From Blastomonas sp. (lineage in GTDB: Bacteria > Pseudomonadota > Alphaproteobacteria > Sphingomonadales > Sphingomonadaceae), in the NCBI RefSeq assembly GCF_030373265.1, contig NZ_JAUCZC010000002.1, forward strand, positions 62,001 to 126,000: a stretch of DNA of 64,000 bases, read 5' to 3'. This document shows, one piece after another, positions 18,153 through 28,020 of the stretch. How positions within the stretch are numbered: the first letter of the stretch is position 1; each line of letters starts with the position of its first letter. The position numbers were made by a program, and so were the translations under genes. The notes beneath the pieces are model-generated. The model was not told the origin of the DNA. It did no database searches and was given only the letters and a program-made list of their open reading frames with translations.

Positions 18153-19149
18153 GCCGGGTGCCCCCCAAAGCCTGTTCAACGATAATCTCGACCAGATCGG
18201 CATAGCTGATGCCGATCTGCGCCGCCTGTTCGGGAACCAGGCTGAGCGGTGTCATGCCCGGCTGGGTGTTGACCTCGAGCAGATACAGCCCGTCGGCGCC
18301 CTTCTCGTCATCCCAGCGGAAGTCGGAGCGCGATGCGCCCTTGCAGCCGAGGATGGCGTGCGCGCGCAAGGCGAGGTCCATGCACATCGCGGCGATATCC
18401 TCGGGGATATCGGCCGGGCAGATGTGCAGCGTCAGGCCATCGGTGTACTTGGCGTCGTAATCGTAGAAGCCCGACTTGGTCTGCAGTTCGGTGACGCCCA
18501 GCGCGCGGTCGCCCAGCACGGCAGTGGTCAGTTCGCGGCCCTTGATGAAGGGCTCGGCGAGCAGTTCGTCGAACTTCTGCCAGGGGCCGGTGGCGTCGGG
18601 GCTGATCGGATCGCCGTAGTTGCTTTCGGCCTTGACGATGGCGACGCCGACAGACGAACCTTCGTTGACCGGCTTGAGCACATAGGGGCGCGGCAGCGGA
18701 TCGCCCGTGTACAGGCTTTCGGAGCGCACGATATGCCCGCCGGGCATCGGGATGCCGTGCGGCAGCAGCGCCTGTTTGGTCAGCACCTTGTCGATCGCGA
18801 TCACCGAGGTCGCCATGCCAGAATGCGTGTACGGGATCTGCATCAGATCGAGCATGCCCTGCACGCTGCCATCCTCGCCGGGCGTTCCGTGCAGCGCGTT
18901 GAACACCACATCGGGACGGATACCGGCGAGCACGGCTGCGACATTGCGGTCCATGTCGACGCGGGTCACGGTGTGCCCGCGCGATTCGAGCGCCTTGGCG
19001 ACGCCCGCGCCGCTCATCAGCGAGACCTCGCGCTCGGCCGACCAGCCGCCCATGAGGACGGCGATGTGCAACCGCCCCCTCTCCCCTTCAGGGGAGAGGG
19101 AAGAGCCGCGCAGCGGCGAAGGGAGAGGGGATTGTATTGAGGTGGTCAT
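18136..19149 (-). CDS. ddlB: D-alanine--D-alanine ligase with repeat-encoded N-terminus
   Basis: 337 residues in the full frame. An ATP-grasp enzyme making D-Ala-D-Ala for MurF. Conserved HIAVLMGGWSAEREVSLMSG begins at residue 28, then LHGTPGEDGSVQGML and the C-terminal VNTQPGMTPLSLVPEQA. The first 25 or so residues (SPLPSPLRG..SPEGERG) are not family sequence: they are the translation of an interspersed palindrome at 19077-19130. The ATG at 19149 gives a 4-nt overlap with murB (ATGA), so translation probably does start there. No ATG lies nearer to the conserved domain. Confidence 0.95.
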   Translation of the reverse strand: MTTSIQSPLPSPLRGSSLSPEGERGRLHIAVLMGGWSAEREVSLMSGAGVAKALESRGHTVTRVDMDRNVAAVLAGIRPDVVFNALHGTPGEDGSVQGMLDLMQIPYTHSGMATSVIAIDKVLTKQALLPHGIPMPGGHIVRSESLYTGDPLPRPYVLKPVNEGSSVGVAIVKAESNYGDPISPDATGPWQKFDELLAEPFIKGRELTTAVLGDRALGVTELQTKSGFYDYDAKYTDGLTLHICPADIPEDIAAMCMDLALRAHAILGCKGASRSDFRWDDEKGADGLYLLEVNTQPGMTPLSLVPEQAAQIGISYADLVEIIVEQALGGTRHDDTD

Positions 19150-19196
19150 GAAATGACTCCCCCTCTCCCCGGCCCTCTCCCCTGAAGGGGAGAGGG
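19077..19196. repeat. Paired interspersed palindromes at the murB-ddlB junction
   Basis: Two 10-bp-arm hairpins of the same type occur, CCCTCTCCCC-ttca-GGGGAGAGGG (19077-19100) and CCCTCTCCCC-tgaa-GGGGAGAGGG (19173-19196). Additional GGGAGAGGGG / CCCTCTCCCC half-elements lie between them. They span the last 15-18 codons of murB and the first 25 of ddlB and are read through in both. Related palindromes occur at 27823, 27978, 55119, 55213 and 57716. Confidence 0.9.
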
Positions 19197-20186
19197 AGAT
19201 TCATTGCCTATCCGCTGGATTTCCCATTCGAGCTCGACACCCGACTGCGCCTTGACCCGCGCGCGGACTTCCTCGCCGAGCGCTTCGATGTCGGCGCTGG
19301 TGGCGGTGCCGGTGTTGATCAGGAAATTGGTGTGCTTCTCGCTGACCTGCGCGCCGCCGATCGTCAGACCGCGGCAGCCCGCCTGATCGACCAGCTGCCA
19401 GGCTTTGTGCCCTTCCGGGTTCTTGAAGGTCGATCCGCCGGTCTTGCTGCGCAGCGGCTGGCTCGCCTCGCGCGAGGCGGCGATGCGGTCCATCTCGGCC
19501 TGGATGGCAGCAGGTTCGGCGGGCGATCCCTTGAAGGTCGCGCCGATGACGATCGCGCCTTCGGGCAATTCGGAATGGCGATAAGTGTATTGCAGGTCGG
19601 CGCGCGCGAGCGTGCGCCGCGAGCCATCGCGCAGCACCACGTCGCAGTCGATCAGCACATCCTTGACCTCGCGGCCATAGGCGCCGCCGTTCATGCGTAC
19701 GAAACCGCCGACGGTGCCGGGGATCGAGCGCAGGAATTCCAACCCGCCGATGCCTGCATCGCGCGCGGTGGAGGAAACGAGGATGCCCGAGGCCCCTGCC
19801 CCGCAGCGCAGGATCATGTCGTCTGTGCGCTCGACCTGCGCGAACGCCTTGCCCAGCCGCACGACGACGCCGGGAACGCCGCCATCGCGGACGATCAGGT
19901 TCGATCCCAATCCGAGTGCCATCACCGGGACCGACGGGTCGAGCGCTGCCAGGAACTGCGCCAGATCGTCGGCATCCTTCGGCTCGAACAGCCAGTCGGC
20001 CGCGCCTCCGGTTTTGAACCACAACAGCGGAGCGAGAGGGGCATCAGGAGTCAATTTCCCCCGCACCGCCACCCCCGTTTGTCCCGAGCGAAGTCGAGGG
20101 ACGTCGTGCACACGTCCCTCGACTTCGCTCGGGACAAACGGATGGGGGGCATCTGGTACAGAGGGAGAAGGTGCGGAAACGCTCAC
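19146..20186 (-). CDS. murB: UDP-N-acetylenolpyruvoylglucosamine reductase MurB
   Basis: 346 residues from a GTG at 20186, which overlaps the murC stop as GTGA, like the other junctions of this cluster; the frame continues to an ATG at 20234 that seems less likely. FAD-dependent reduction of enolpyruvyl-UDP-GlcNAc to UDP-MurNAc. Family motifs are [43 protein letters not shown] and [17 protein letters not shown]. Residues about 16-37 are encoded by a 67-nt palindrome (20075-20141), and the C-terminus after RIGNE by another repeat (19173-19196). Conserved MurB sequence begins at about [10 protein letters not shown], so a GTG just upstream of it (near 20074) is an alternative start that would exclude the repeat. 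Confidence 0.95.
   Translation of the reverse strand: MSVSAPSPSVPDAPHPFVPSEVEGRVHDVPRLRSGQTGVAVRGKLTPDAPLAPLLWFKTGGAADWLFEPKDADDLAQFLAALDPSVPVMALGLGSNLIVRDGGVPGVVVRLGKAFAQVERTDDMILRCGAGASGILVSSTARDAGIGGLEFLRSIPGTVGGFVRMNGGAYGREVKDVLIDCDVVLRDGSRRTLARADLQYTYRHSELPEGAIVIGATFKGSPAEPAAIQAEMDRIAASREASQPLRSKTGGSTFKNPEGHKAWQLVDQAGCRGLTIGGAQVSEKHTNFLINTGTATSADIEALGEEVRARVKAQSGVELEWEIQRIGNESPSPLQGRGPGRGGVIS
20075..20141. repeat. Perfect 30-bp inverted repeat inside the 5' end of murB
   Basis: Left arm 20075-20104 and right arm 20112-20141 are exact reverse complements, separated by 7 nt (cgtgcac). The core GTCCCGAGCGAAGTCGAGG is of a type widely dispersed in sphingomonad genomes. It lies in frame in murB and encodes PFVPSEVEG and RLRSGQTG. 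Confidence 0.95.
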
Positions 20187-21595
20187 GCAGGCACCCTCCG
20201 CGACCCGATCGCATCGGCGAGGCCCGCCGCCCATTTGGTGATATCGCCCGCGCCCAGGCAGACGACCATGTCGCCGTCCTGCGCTTCGTCCGCGAGCAAA
20301 TCAGCCAGCTCATCCGGCCCGCTGATCGTGCGCGCCTGGCGGTGGCCGCGTGCCTTCAACCCGCTGGCCAGAGCCTCGGCGCTGACGCCCTCGACCGGGT
20401 CCTCGCCCGCGGCGTAGACCGGCGCGACATAGACGATATCGGCATCGTTGAACGCCTGCTGGAACTCGTCCATCAGATCGCCCAGGCGCGAATAGCGGTG
20501 CGGCTGGACCACCGCGATGATGCGGTTCTGCACACCCTCGCGCGCGGCGGCGAGCACCGCGCGGATTTCGACCGGGTGATGGCCGTAATCGTCGATGATC
20601 GTGACGCCGTCGACGATGCCCACGTTGGTGAAGCGGCGCTTGACCCCGCCGAACTTGGCAAAGCCGGTGACGATGTCGTTGTCGTCCATCCCCATCTGCA
20701 GCCCGACCGCGATCGCGGCGATGGCGTTCTGCACATTGTGCCGGCCCGGCATCGGCAGCTCGATGCCCGAAATCTGACGGGTCGAGCCATCGCGCTCGCG
20801 CACCGTGACGTCGAAGCGGTTGCCGCCGGGGATCGAGACGACATTGTCGCCGCGGATATCGGCCTGCGCGCTGAACCCATAAGTGACGATCCGGCGGTCC
20901 TTGACCCTCGGCAAGATCGCCTGGACCTCGGGATGGTCGAGACACAGGATCGCCGCGCCGTAGAAAGGCACATTCTGGACGAACTCGACGAACGCATCCT
21001 TGACCGCATCGAAGCTGCCATAATGGTCGAGATGTTCGGGATCGATGTTGGTGACGACCGCGATCGTGCCGTCGAGCCGCAGGAAGCTGCCGTCGCTTTC
21101 GTCGGCCTCGACCACCATCCATTCGCTCGCACCGAGGCGCGCGTTCGAGCCATAGCTGTTGATGATACCGCCGTTGATCACGGTGGGGTCGATACCACCG
21201 GCATCGAGCATCGCGGCGATCATCGAGGTGGTCGTGGTCTTGCCATGCGTCCCGGCGACCGCGACGGTGGACTTGAGCCGCATCAGCTCGGCGAGCATCT
21301 CGGCGCGGCGGACCACGGGGACGCGGGTTTCGAGCGCCAGATCGACCTCTGGGTTGCCGCGCTTGATCGCGGTCGAGGTGACCACCACCGCCGCATCGCC
21401 CAGGTTCTCCGCCTTGTGGCCGATCATCACCTTGATGCCACGCTTGCGCAGGCCGTCGATGACATAGCTTTCGGCGATGTCGGACCCTTGCACCTTGTAG
21501 CCCAGATTGGCCATCACCTCGGCGATACCGGACATGCCGATGCCGCCGATACCGATGAAATGGATGGTCCCGATGTCGACTCCGACGCCCTTCAT
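20183..21595 (-). CDS. murC: UDP-N-acetylmuramate--L-alanine ligase MurC
   Basis: 470 residues from the ATG at 21595 ([21 protein letters not shown]); the longer frame runs back into murG. A Mur ligase with N-terminal Rossmann motif [10 protein letters not shown]-loop [22 protein letters not shown] and DYGHHPVEI. It adds L-Ala to UDP-MurNAc in the cytoplasm. The start overlaps the murG stop by 4 nt (ATGA), and the stop overlaps the proposed murB GTG. Confidence 0.97.
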   Translation of the reverse strand: MKGVGVDIGTIHFIGIGGIGMSGIAEVMANLGYKVQGSDIAESYVIDGLRKRGIKVMIGHKAENLGDAAVVVTSTAIKRGNPEVDLALETRVPVVRRAEMLAELMRLKSTVAVAGTHGKTTTTSMIAAMLDAGGIDPTVINGGIINSYGSNARLGASEWMVVEADESDGSFLRLDGTIAVVTNIDPEHLDHYGSFDAVKDAFVEFVQNVPFYGAAILCLDHPEVQAILPRVKDRRIVTYGFSAQADIRGDNVVSIPGGNRFDVTVRERDGSTRQISGIELPMPGRHNVQNAIAAIAVGLQMGMDDNDIVTGFAKFGGVKRRFTNVGIVDGVTIIDDYGHHPVEIRAVLAAAREGVQNRIIAVVQPHRYSRLGDLMDEFQQAFNDADIVYVAPVYAAGEDPVEGVSAEALASGLKARGHRQARTISGPDELADLLADEAQDGDMVVCLGAGDITKWAAGLADAIGSRRVPA

Positions 21596-22782
21596 GCTTC
21601 TGCTCTTTCCGTATCGCGCGCGAGCGCCTCGCCGCCGATGGCATGGCCCTTGGCGGCAGGCGCCACGCGGATGACATCGACCAGCGGCGCACCGCCAAAA
21701 CTTTCGACCAGGTCGGCCAGATCGCGCACCGCGTGCGGATAGCCGCATTTGTGCGCGGCCAGCGCGGCGTTCTCGAGCGCGTGCGGGTCGAGCGCCATCT
21801 TCTGGATCTGCTTGGCCAGCTCCTTGGGGGTGAACCCTTCCTGCCGGATCGAGCGTGCGCCGCCGGCCTTGACCATCTCGCGCGCGTTGGCGGTCTGGTG
21901 GTCATCGGTGGCGATTGGCAGCGGCACCAGGATCGCGGGGCGTCCAGAGGCGGTCAGCTCGGCAATCGTCGAGGCGCCAGCGCGGCCGATGAACAGGTGC
22001 GCCCAGCCCAATTTTTCGGGCAGGTCGTTCATATAGGTGGCGAGCTCTGCCGGGATGCCATGCTCTGCATATTTGGCGCGGACGCCCTCGATGTCTTCCT
22101 CGCGGCACTGCTGGACGACCTGCAGCCGGCGGCGCAGATTGACCGGCAGCATCGCCAGACCATCGGGCACGACCTCGGACAGCACGCGCGCGCCCTGGCT
22201 GCCGCCGGTGACGAGCACACGGAAGATGCCGTCCTCGAGCAGCGGCGGATAATTCTCGCCGCGCAGCGCCAGCACTTCCTCGCGTACCGGATTGCCGACG
22301 ATGTGCACCCGGTCGGCCAGCTTGGGGTTCAACCGGTCGACCTGCTTGTAGGCGGTGGCGATCGCATTGACCCGGCCCGCCATGAAGCGGTTGACCCGGC
22401 CCAGCACGGCGTTCTGTTCATGAATGATCGTGGGAATGTCGGCCTTCTGCGCGGCCAGCAGCGTCGGCAAGGCAGGATAGCCGCCAAAGCCGACCACCGC
22501 GCTCGGCTGGAAGGTCTCGAACAGGTTGAGCGCCATAGCGCGTCCGGCCCAGATGCCCTTGATGCCCCGCAGCCAGCCCAGGGGCCCGCCTGCGATCCGT
22601 CCCGGCGGCAGGATGTGAACCTGATCGCCCTCGAAGATTCCCGGGATCTTGGCGCCGCGCTCGTCGGTGACCAGGGCGATGTGATGCCCGCGTTGCTGCA
22701 GCTCGCGCGCGAGCGCGAAGGCAGGAATCAGGTGCCCGCCGGTGCCGCCTGCTGCGAGCACATAATGGCGTGAAACGGTCAT
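21592..22782 (-). CDS. murG: UDP-GlcNAc:lipid I GlcNAc transferase MurG
   Basis: 396 residues. A GT-B glycosyltransferase at the inner face of the membrane that makes lipid II. Motifs are [14 protein letters not shown] near the N-terminus, the INEQNAV-like [20 protein letters not shown] and [12 protein letters not shown]. Start and stop each overlap a neighbour (ftsW, murC) by 4 nt. The C-terminal tail is about 30 residues longer than in E. coli MurG. Confidence 0.97.
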   Translation of the reverse strand: MTVSRHYVLAAGGTGGHLIPAFALARELQQRGHHIALVTDERGAKIPGIFEGDQVHILPPGRIAGGPLGWLRGIKGIWAGRAMALNLFETFQPSAVVGFGGYPALPTLLAAQKADIPTIIHEQNAVLGRVNRFMAGRVNAIATAYKQVDRLNPKLADRVHIVGNPVREEVLALRGENYPPLLEDGIFRVLVTGGSQGARVLSEVVPDGLAMLPVNLRRRLQVVQQCREEDIEGVRAKYAEHGIPAELATYMNDLPEKLGWAHLFIGRAGASTIAELTASGRPAILVPLPIATDDHQTANAREMVKAGGARSIRQEGFTPKELAKQIQKMALDPHALENAALAAHKCGYPHAVRDLADLVESFGGAPLVDVIRVAPAAKGHAIGGEALARDTERAEA

Positions 22783-24011
22783 GTCCGGCTCCAGTCCTGA
22801 CCGAGCAGAGTACGGTCCTCGAACGGGTTACGCCGGGTGAGCGACAACAGCAATCCCGCGCCGATGCTCAGCGCGATCATCGACGATCCGCCATAGCTGA
22901 TGAACGGCAAGGTCATGCCCTTGGACGGGAAAAGCTGCAGGTTCACGGCAATGTTGATGAACGCCTGACCGCCCAATTGCGCCGTCAGGCCGGTCACCGC
23001 GAGGATGGTGAACAGATCGCGCTCGTCGAGCAGCCGCATGCACACCCGCACGATGATCGCGAAATAGACCAAGGCGATCGCCGCGCAGGCGAGCAGGCCG
23101 AATTCCTCGCCGATTACCGAGAAGATGTAATCGGTGTGCGCTTCGGGCAGGTTGAACTTGTGCGTGCCCAATCCCGGCCCGGTGCCGATCAGGCCGCCGC
23201 CGGTCAGCGTCTTGTGCGCGAACATCACCTGGTCGTATTCGCCCGCGCCGAACAGCCAGCCGTTGATGCGCTGGGTCGCAACCGGATAGAAGAAATACGC
23301 TGCCGTCATGCCCAGCGCGCCCGCACCGATACCGGCTGCGACCACCTGCATCGACAGCCCTGCCAGCAGCATCAGCGTGAACCAGATGCCGATGAACATG
23401 ATCGTCTGACCCAGATCGGGCTGGCGCATCAGCAGGAAGGCGATAAATCCGGTCAGCAGCATCGACAGGCGCAGCACCGGCAGCGTCGGGTCCTTGATCC
23501 TGAGCGAGATGATCCACGCCAGCGTCACGGCAAATGCAGGCTTGAGGAACTCGGACGGCTGGATACCGATGCCATAACCGATCCAGCGCTTGGCGCCGTT
23601 GACGGTGTTGCCGAAGATCGGCACCAGCATCAGCAGCACGAGGCAGCCGCACGCAATGATGATCGCCAGCCGCCGTGCCTCGCGCTTGGGCAACATCGAG
23701 ACCACGAACATAAAGCCCAGCCCGACGATCACCCAGCCAAGCTGGCGATAGAAGAAGTACAGCGGGCTCAGGATTTCGGTTGCTGTGGACAGGCGCCGCG
23801 CGGTGGCGGGCGAAGCCGCCTGCACCGCGATCAATCCGATCGCGATCAGCATCAGCATCAGCGCGAGCAGGACGCGGTCGAGTTCCCAGAACCAGATCGC
23901 CAGCTGCGAGCGGTCACTGCGCCCCAGGCGTCGGCTCAGGTTGCGCGGCAATTTGTAGGCGCGCGGGGCCGAAGGGGCGGCGGCGGGAGCTGTGGCGGCC
24001 AGATCGCTCAT
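22779..24011 (-). CDS. ftsW: Peptidoglycan glycosyltransferase FtsW (SEDS family)
   Basis: 410 residues, about ten membrane helices. A SEDS-family lipid II polymerase of the divisome, partner of FtsI. Recognisable family segments are WIGYGIGIQPSEFLKPAF, RQPDLGQTIMF, PEAHTDYIFSVIGEEFG and LPFISYGGSSMIA. A basic cytoplasmic N-terminal tail (about 55 residues) precedes the first helix. Overlaps murD and murG by 4 nt each. Confidence 0.97.
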   Translation of the reverse strand: MSDLAATAPAAAPSAPRAYKLPRNLSRRLGRSDRSQLAIWFWELDRVLLALMLMLIAIGLIAVQAASPATARRLSTATEILSPLYFFYRQLGWVIVGLGFMFVVSMLPKREARRLAIIIACGCLVLLMLVPIFGNTVNGAKRWIGYGIGIQPSEFLKPAFAVTLAWIISLRIKDPTLPVLRLSMLLTGFIAFLLMRQPDLGQTIMFIGIWFTLMLLAGLSMQVVAAGIGAGALGMTAAYFFYPVATQRINGWLFGAGEYDQVMFAHKTLTGGGLIGTGPGLGTHKFNLPEAHTDYIFSVIGEEFGLLACAAIALVYFAIIVRVCMRLLDERDLFTILAVTGLTAQLGGQAFINIAVNLQLFPSKGMTLPFISYGGSSMIALSIGAGLLLSLTRRNPFEDRTLLGQDWSRT

Positions 24012-25333
24012 TGCGCGGCTTCCTCCTGCTGTGTGTGATCATTGGCGATCAACGCATCGACGATCTTGCGGAAGGAATCGCCGCGCGCTTCGAAATCGCG
24101 GAACTGGTCGAAAGAGGCACAGGCTGGCGACAGCAGCACGACATCGCCGCCATGCGCATTGGCCATCGCGCTGCGGACGGCGTTGGCCATCATCTCGGCG
24201 CGGGTGACCGGCATGACCTTTTCGAGCTGGTCTGCAAAGACAGGACCCGCCTCGCCGATGGTGTAGGCGTGGACGACATGATCGAAGTGCTCGGCGCATT
24301 CCTCGAGGCTGTCGCCCTTGGGCAGTCCGCCGACGATCCAGTGGATGCGCGCAAAAGCACCGAGCGCAGGCGCGGTCGAGGCGGGGTTGGTCGCCTTGCT
24401 GTCGTTGACATAGAGCACGCCCTTGTGCTGCGCGATCTGCTCCATGCGGTGCGGCAGGCTGGAATAGGTGGCGAGCGACCGGCGGGTCTGGGCCTCGTCC
24501 AGCCCCAGCGCGGCTGCGACGGCGAGCGCCACCGCGACGTTCTGCGCGTTGTGCGGGCCCTGCAGCGTCGGCCAGGCGGACTGGTCGGCGGCGGGAATAT
24601 CGGCGGCGTGAACCTCGATCGCGTTCGCAAGGCCTGTGGCAATCGCGCGGGTCTGCGCGTCGTCCGTCGCGATCACCGCGGCATGATCTGTGCCCTGCAT
24701 CGCAAACAGCCGCGCCTTGGCGGCGCAATAGCCGGCAAAGCCGTCATAGCGGTCAAGATGGTCAGGGGTGATGTTAAGCAGCACCGCGACGTCGCAATCG
24801 AGGCTGAAGGTCAGGTCGATCTGATAGCTCGACAGCTCGAGGACATAGACGCCGCCTTCTGGCAGCGGCGGCTGCGACAGGATTGGCAGGCCGATATTTC
24901 CGCCCATGATCGTCGGCACACCCGCCTCGCGCAGGATATGGTGGATCAGCGCGGTGGTCGTGGACTTGCCGTTGGTGCCGGTGATGCCGACCACGCGGTG
25001 CGGCGGCAGGCTGGGGCGGGCGAGCGCGAACAGCTCGATATCGCCGATGATCGGTATATTGGCAGCGCGCGCGCGGTCCGCGACCGGATGCCGGTTGAGC
25101 GGAACCCCGGGCGAGACGATCAGCCCGTCAAAGCCTGCAAGATCGATCTCCATCGGATCGCCGATTGCGACATCGGGATGGCTGGCAATCGCCGTCTCGC
25201 GCGCTTCCTCGCGGTTGTCCCACGCGGTGCACTGCGCGCCCGAGGCCATCAGCGCGTCGAGCGTGGCAAGCCCCGAGCGGGCCAGCCCGAGGATGCAATA
25301 GCGTTTCGCGGCAAAGGCGGGCGAAACGATCAA
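24008..25333 (-). CDS. murD: UDP-N-acetylmuramoylalanine--D-glutamate ligase MurD
   Basis: 441 residues if started at a TTG at 25333, which overlaps the mraY stop as TTGA. No ATG or GTG lies between that point and the conserved N-terminus ([12 protein letters not shown]), and the upstream frame is inside mraY. Motifs are P-loop [26 protein letters not shown] and [13 protein letters not shown]. It adds D-Glu in the cytoplasm. The rare TTG start and the 4-nt overlap suggest that it is translated by reinitiation after mraY. Confidence 0.95.
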   Translation of the reverse strand: MIVSPAFAAKRYCILGLARSGLATLDALMASGAQCTAWDNREEARETAIASHPDVAIGDPMEIDLAGFDGLIVSPGVPLNRHPVADRARAANIPIIGDIELFALARPSLPPHRVVGITGTNGKSTTTALIHHILREAGVPTIMGGNIGLPILSQPPLPEGGVYVLELSSYQIDLTFSLDCDVAVLLNITPDHLDRYDGFAGYCAAKARLFAMQGTDHAAVIATDDAQTRAIATGLANAIEVHAADIPAADQSAWPTLQGPHNAQNVAVALAVAAALGLDEAQTRRSLATYSSLPHRMEQIAQHKGVLYVNDSKATNPASTAPALGAFARIHWIVGGLPKGDSLEECAEHFDHVVHAYTIGEAGPVFADQLEKVMPVTRAEMMANAVRSAMANAHGGDVVLLSPACASFDQFRDFEARGDSFRKIVDALIANDHTQQEEAAQ

Positions 25334-26400
25334 CGGATCTTCAACGTCGCAAGACCGGCAAGCGCCAGCACCAGCGCAATGATCCAAAAGCGCACCACCA
25401 CGGTCGATTCGGGCCAGCCCAGCTGTTCGAAATGGTGGTGGATCGGCGCCATGCGGAACACCCGCTTGCCGGTACGCTTGAAAAAGAACACCTGGATGAT
25501 CACTGACATCGCTTCGACCACGAACAGCCCGCCGACGATGCCGAGCACGATCTCGTGGTGCGATGCGACAGCGATCGCGCCGAGCGCGCCGCCCAGTGCC
25601 AGCGAACCGGTATCGCCCATGAACACCGCCGCCGGCGGCGCGTTGAACCACAGGAAGGCGAGGCATGCCCCGATGATGCACCCGCAATAGATCGCCAGCT
25701 CGCCCGCGCCCGGGACGTGCGGGATGCCGAGATAGTCTGCGAACCTGGCGTTGCCGACCATATAGACGATCAGCAGGAAGGTGAGGCTGGCGATGATCAC
25801 CGGAAAGGTAGCGAGACCGTCGAGACCGTCGGTCAGGTTCACCGCATTGCCAAACGCGACAATGGTGAACGCGGCAAACGGGATGTAGAACAGCCCAAGG
25901 TCGAACGGCGGATAATTGATGAATGGCACATAGAGCAACGTGCCGGTCTCGCGAAGAATGATCCAGCTGGCGACGCCTGCGATGACGAACTCGCCCAGCA
26001 GGCGGACCTTGCCCGACACACCCTTGTGGCTGGCTTTGCGCACCTTGTCGAAGTCATCGAGGAAGCCAATGAGGCCAAAGCCCAGCGTGACGGCCAGACA
26101 CGCCCAGACGAAGCTGCTCGAAAGGTCCATCCACAACAGCACCGATATGGTGAGGGCGATCAGGATCATCAGCCCGCCCATCGTCGGCGTGCCGCGCTTG
26201 GCGAGATGCGTCTGCGGGCCATCGGTGCGGATCGGCTGACCCTTGCCCTGGCGCGTGCGCAGCATCAGGATGAAGCGCGGGCCGATGAGCAGCCCGATCA
26301 GCAACGCCGTGACGATCGCAGCCCCCGAGCGGAAGCTCAAGTAGCGGATGAGGTTCAGAGGACCCTCAAAATCCAGATATTGCGCCAGAAGATACAGCAT
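25330..26400 (-). CDS. mraY: Phospho-MurNAc-pentapeptide transferase MraY
   Basis: 356 residues from the ATG at 26400, sharing one base with the murF stop (TGATG). Polytopic membrane enzyme making lipid I. Signatures are [19 protein letters not shown] and [12 protein letters not shown]. The standard length confirms the start. Confidence 0.97.
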   Translation of the reverse strand: MLYLLAQYLDFEGPLNLIRYLSFRSGAAIVTALLIGLLIGPRFILMLRTRQGKGQPIRTDGPQTHLAKRGTPTMGGLMILIALTISVLLWMDLSSSFVWACLAVTLGFGLIGFLDDFDKVRKASHKGVSGKVRLLGEFVIAGVASWIILRETGTLLYVPFINYPPFDLGLFYIPFAAFTIVAFGNAVNLTDGLDGLATFPVIIASLTFLLIVYMVGNARFADYLGIPHVPGAGELAIYCGCIIGACLAFLWFNAPPAAVFMGDTGSLALGGALGAIAVASHHEIVLGIVGGLFVVEAMSVIIQVFFFKRTGKRVFRMAPIHHHFEQLGWPESTVVVRFWIIALVLALAGLATLKIR

Positions 26401-27818
26401 CAAACCCCCTTCTGCGCCACAGCGGCGCCTGCTGGCGGCTGTGCCAGCGCGCGCACCAGCGCAGATAATCCCACGGAATTGGACCCCTTGACGAGCACCG
26501 CGTCGCCATCGGTCAGTTGTGCCTGCAACGCTGCAAGCGCCGCATCGGCGGCGGGCACATGCGCGATCTGCCCGTGCCACTCAAGCGAATTGGTAAGCGC
26601 ATCGGCAAGGGGTGCCATTTCATCGCCGACCAGAATGACCGAGGCGATTTTGGCCGCGATCACCGGACCAGCCAGCGCCGCGTGATACTGGTCGGACGTC
26701 TCGCCCATCTCCTTCATCGCGCCGAGGACAGCGATGCGGCGCGGGGCCGTTTCCTTGGACAGTTGCGCAAGGGTGGCCGCCATAGAGGCAGGGTTGGCAT
26801 TATACGCCTCGTCGATCAGCAGCGCGGTGCCGCCATCGGGCGTGGCAACCGTCTGCCGCTCGCCGCGTCCCGCAAGGCCGGGCAAGTTGGCAAGCGCAAG
26901 CCCTGCGATTGCAAGGTCGCCGCCTGCCGCATTGATCGCGGCCATCACCGCCAGTGCGTTCATGACCCAGTGTTCGCCGGGCGCGGCGATGCGGAAGCAC
27001 AATCGGCCCTCACCGATCTGCGCGGTGACCAAAGAACCGCCCTCGATCGCCGAGATGCTGTCGATCAGCCGTGCCTCGCTGTCGGCTTGGGTGCCGAAGC
27101 GAACGACGGCATCGGTGCAGTCCTTCGCTGCGGCGTACAGGCGCGCGAAATGGCGGTTGTCGTGCGGCAGGATCGCAGCGCCGCCCGCTTCCAGCCCTTC
27201 AAAGATTTCGGCCTTGGCATCGGCAATGCCTTCCTCGCCATGGACGAAGTTGCCGATATGCGCTGGCGCGATGGTGGTGATGATCGCGATATGCGGGCGG
27301 ACGATGCGGGTCAGTTCGGCCATTTCGCCGCTGTGGTTCATCCCCATCTCGAACACGCCGAAGCGCGCGTCGCGCGGCATCCGGGCGAGGCTCAGTGGCA
27401 CGCCGACATGGTTGTTGTAGCTTTTGACCGAGCGGTGCGCGCTGCCCGGCGCCATCCGGTCGAGCGCGTGGAACAGCGCCTCCTTGGTCCCCGTCTTGCC
27501 CGCGGAGCCGGTGACGCCGATGATCGTTGCGCTGCTGCGTGCGCGCGCGGCGCGGCCCAGCGCGGTGAGTGCAGCGGCGCTGTCGGCCACCAGCACATGG
27601 GGTTGATCGATCGGCTGCTCGGTGATCACGCCTGCAGCACCCGCTGCCACCGCGCGGTCGATGAACCGGTGGCCATCGGTCTCCTCGCCGCGCATCGCGA
27701 TGAACAGATCACCGGGCATGATTTCGCGCGAATCGAATGCCACCCCGGTGACGGTGAAGTCAGCCGAAGCCGTGCCGCCGGTCGCTGCCGCGATTTCAGA
27801 AGAGGTCCAGAGAGTCAT
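26400..27818 (-). CDS. murF: UDP-N-acetylmuramoyl-tripeptide--D-Ala-D-Ala ligase MurF
   Basis: 472 residues. Mur ligase with P-loop [26 protein letters not shown] and [12 protein letters not shown]. It adds D-Ala-D-Ala to the tripeptide. Preceded by a repeat-filled 202-nt gap after murE, one of the few larger interruptions inside the cluster. Confidence 0.97.
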   Translation of the reverse strand: MTLWTSSEIAAATGGTASADFTVTGVAFDSREIMPGDLFIAMRGEETDGHRFIDRAVAAGAAGVITEQPIDQPHVLVADSAAALTALGRAARARSSATIIGVTGSAGKTGTKEALFHALDRMAPGSAHRSVKSYNNHVGVPLSLARMPRDARFGVFEMGMNHSGEMAELTRIVRPHIAIITTIAPAHIGNFVHGEEGIADAKAEIFEGLEAGGAAILPHDNRHFARLYAAAKDCTDAVVRFGTQADSEARLIDSISAIEGGSLVTAQIGEGRLCFRIAAPGEHWVMNALAVMAAINAAGGDLAIAGLALANLPGLAGRGERQTVATPDGGTALLIDEAYNANPASMAATLAQLSKETAPRRIAVLGAMKEMGETSDQYHAALAGPVIAAKIASVILVGDEMAPLADALTNSLEWHGQIAHVPAADAALAALQAQLTDGDAVLVKGSNSVGLSALVRALAQPPAGAAVAQKGV

Positions 27819-28020
27819 GTATCCTCTCCCCTTGCGGGAGAGGAAAGACTTGGCTTGGCAGCTTGCTGCCTAGCAAGTCTTGGAGAGGGGGGAGCGAGAG
27901 CAACACGACATTTGCGCTTGCGCGCACTCACCCTCTCCCAGCTTCGACTAGGCAGCAAAGCTGCCAAGTCTGCGCAACCCTCTCCCGTCAAGGGAGAGGG
28001 AAAGATCGAGCAGATAGGCG
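27819..28020. repeat. Composite palindromic repeat filling the murE-murF gap
   Basis: This non-coding gap is made of hairpins: CCTCTCCC-cttgc-GGGAGAGG (27823-27843); a long stem AAGACTTG...CAAGTCTT (27845-27881) enclosing GGCAGC-tt-GCTGCC (27857-27870); partial reverse copies of these around 27940-27972; and CCCTCTCCC-gtcaa-GGGAGAGGG (27978-28000). The outer hairpins match those at the murB-ddlB junction. No promoter was recognised in it. Confidence 0.88.

Noticed and set aside
19077-19196. CRISPR-like repeat array
   Set aside because: Palindromes are few, irregularly spaced, partly coding and lack unique spacers or cas genes.
27819-28020. Riboswitch or tRNA-like structure between murE and murF
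   Set aside because: The stems are explained by the dispersed palindromic repeat family; no aptamer core or tRNA consensus is visible.
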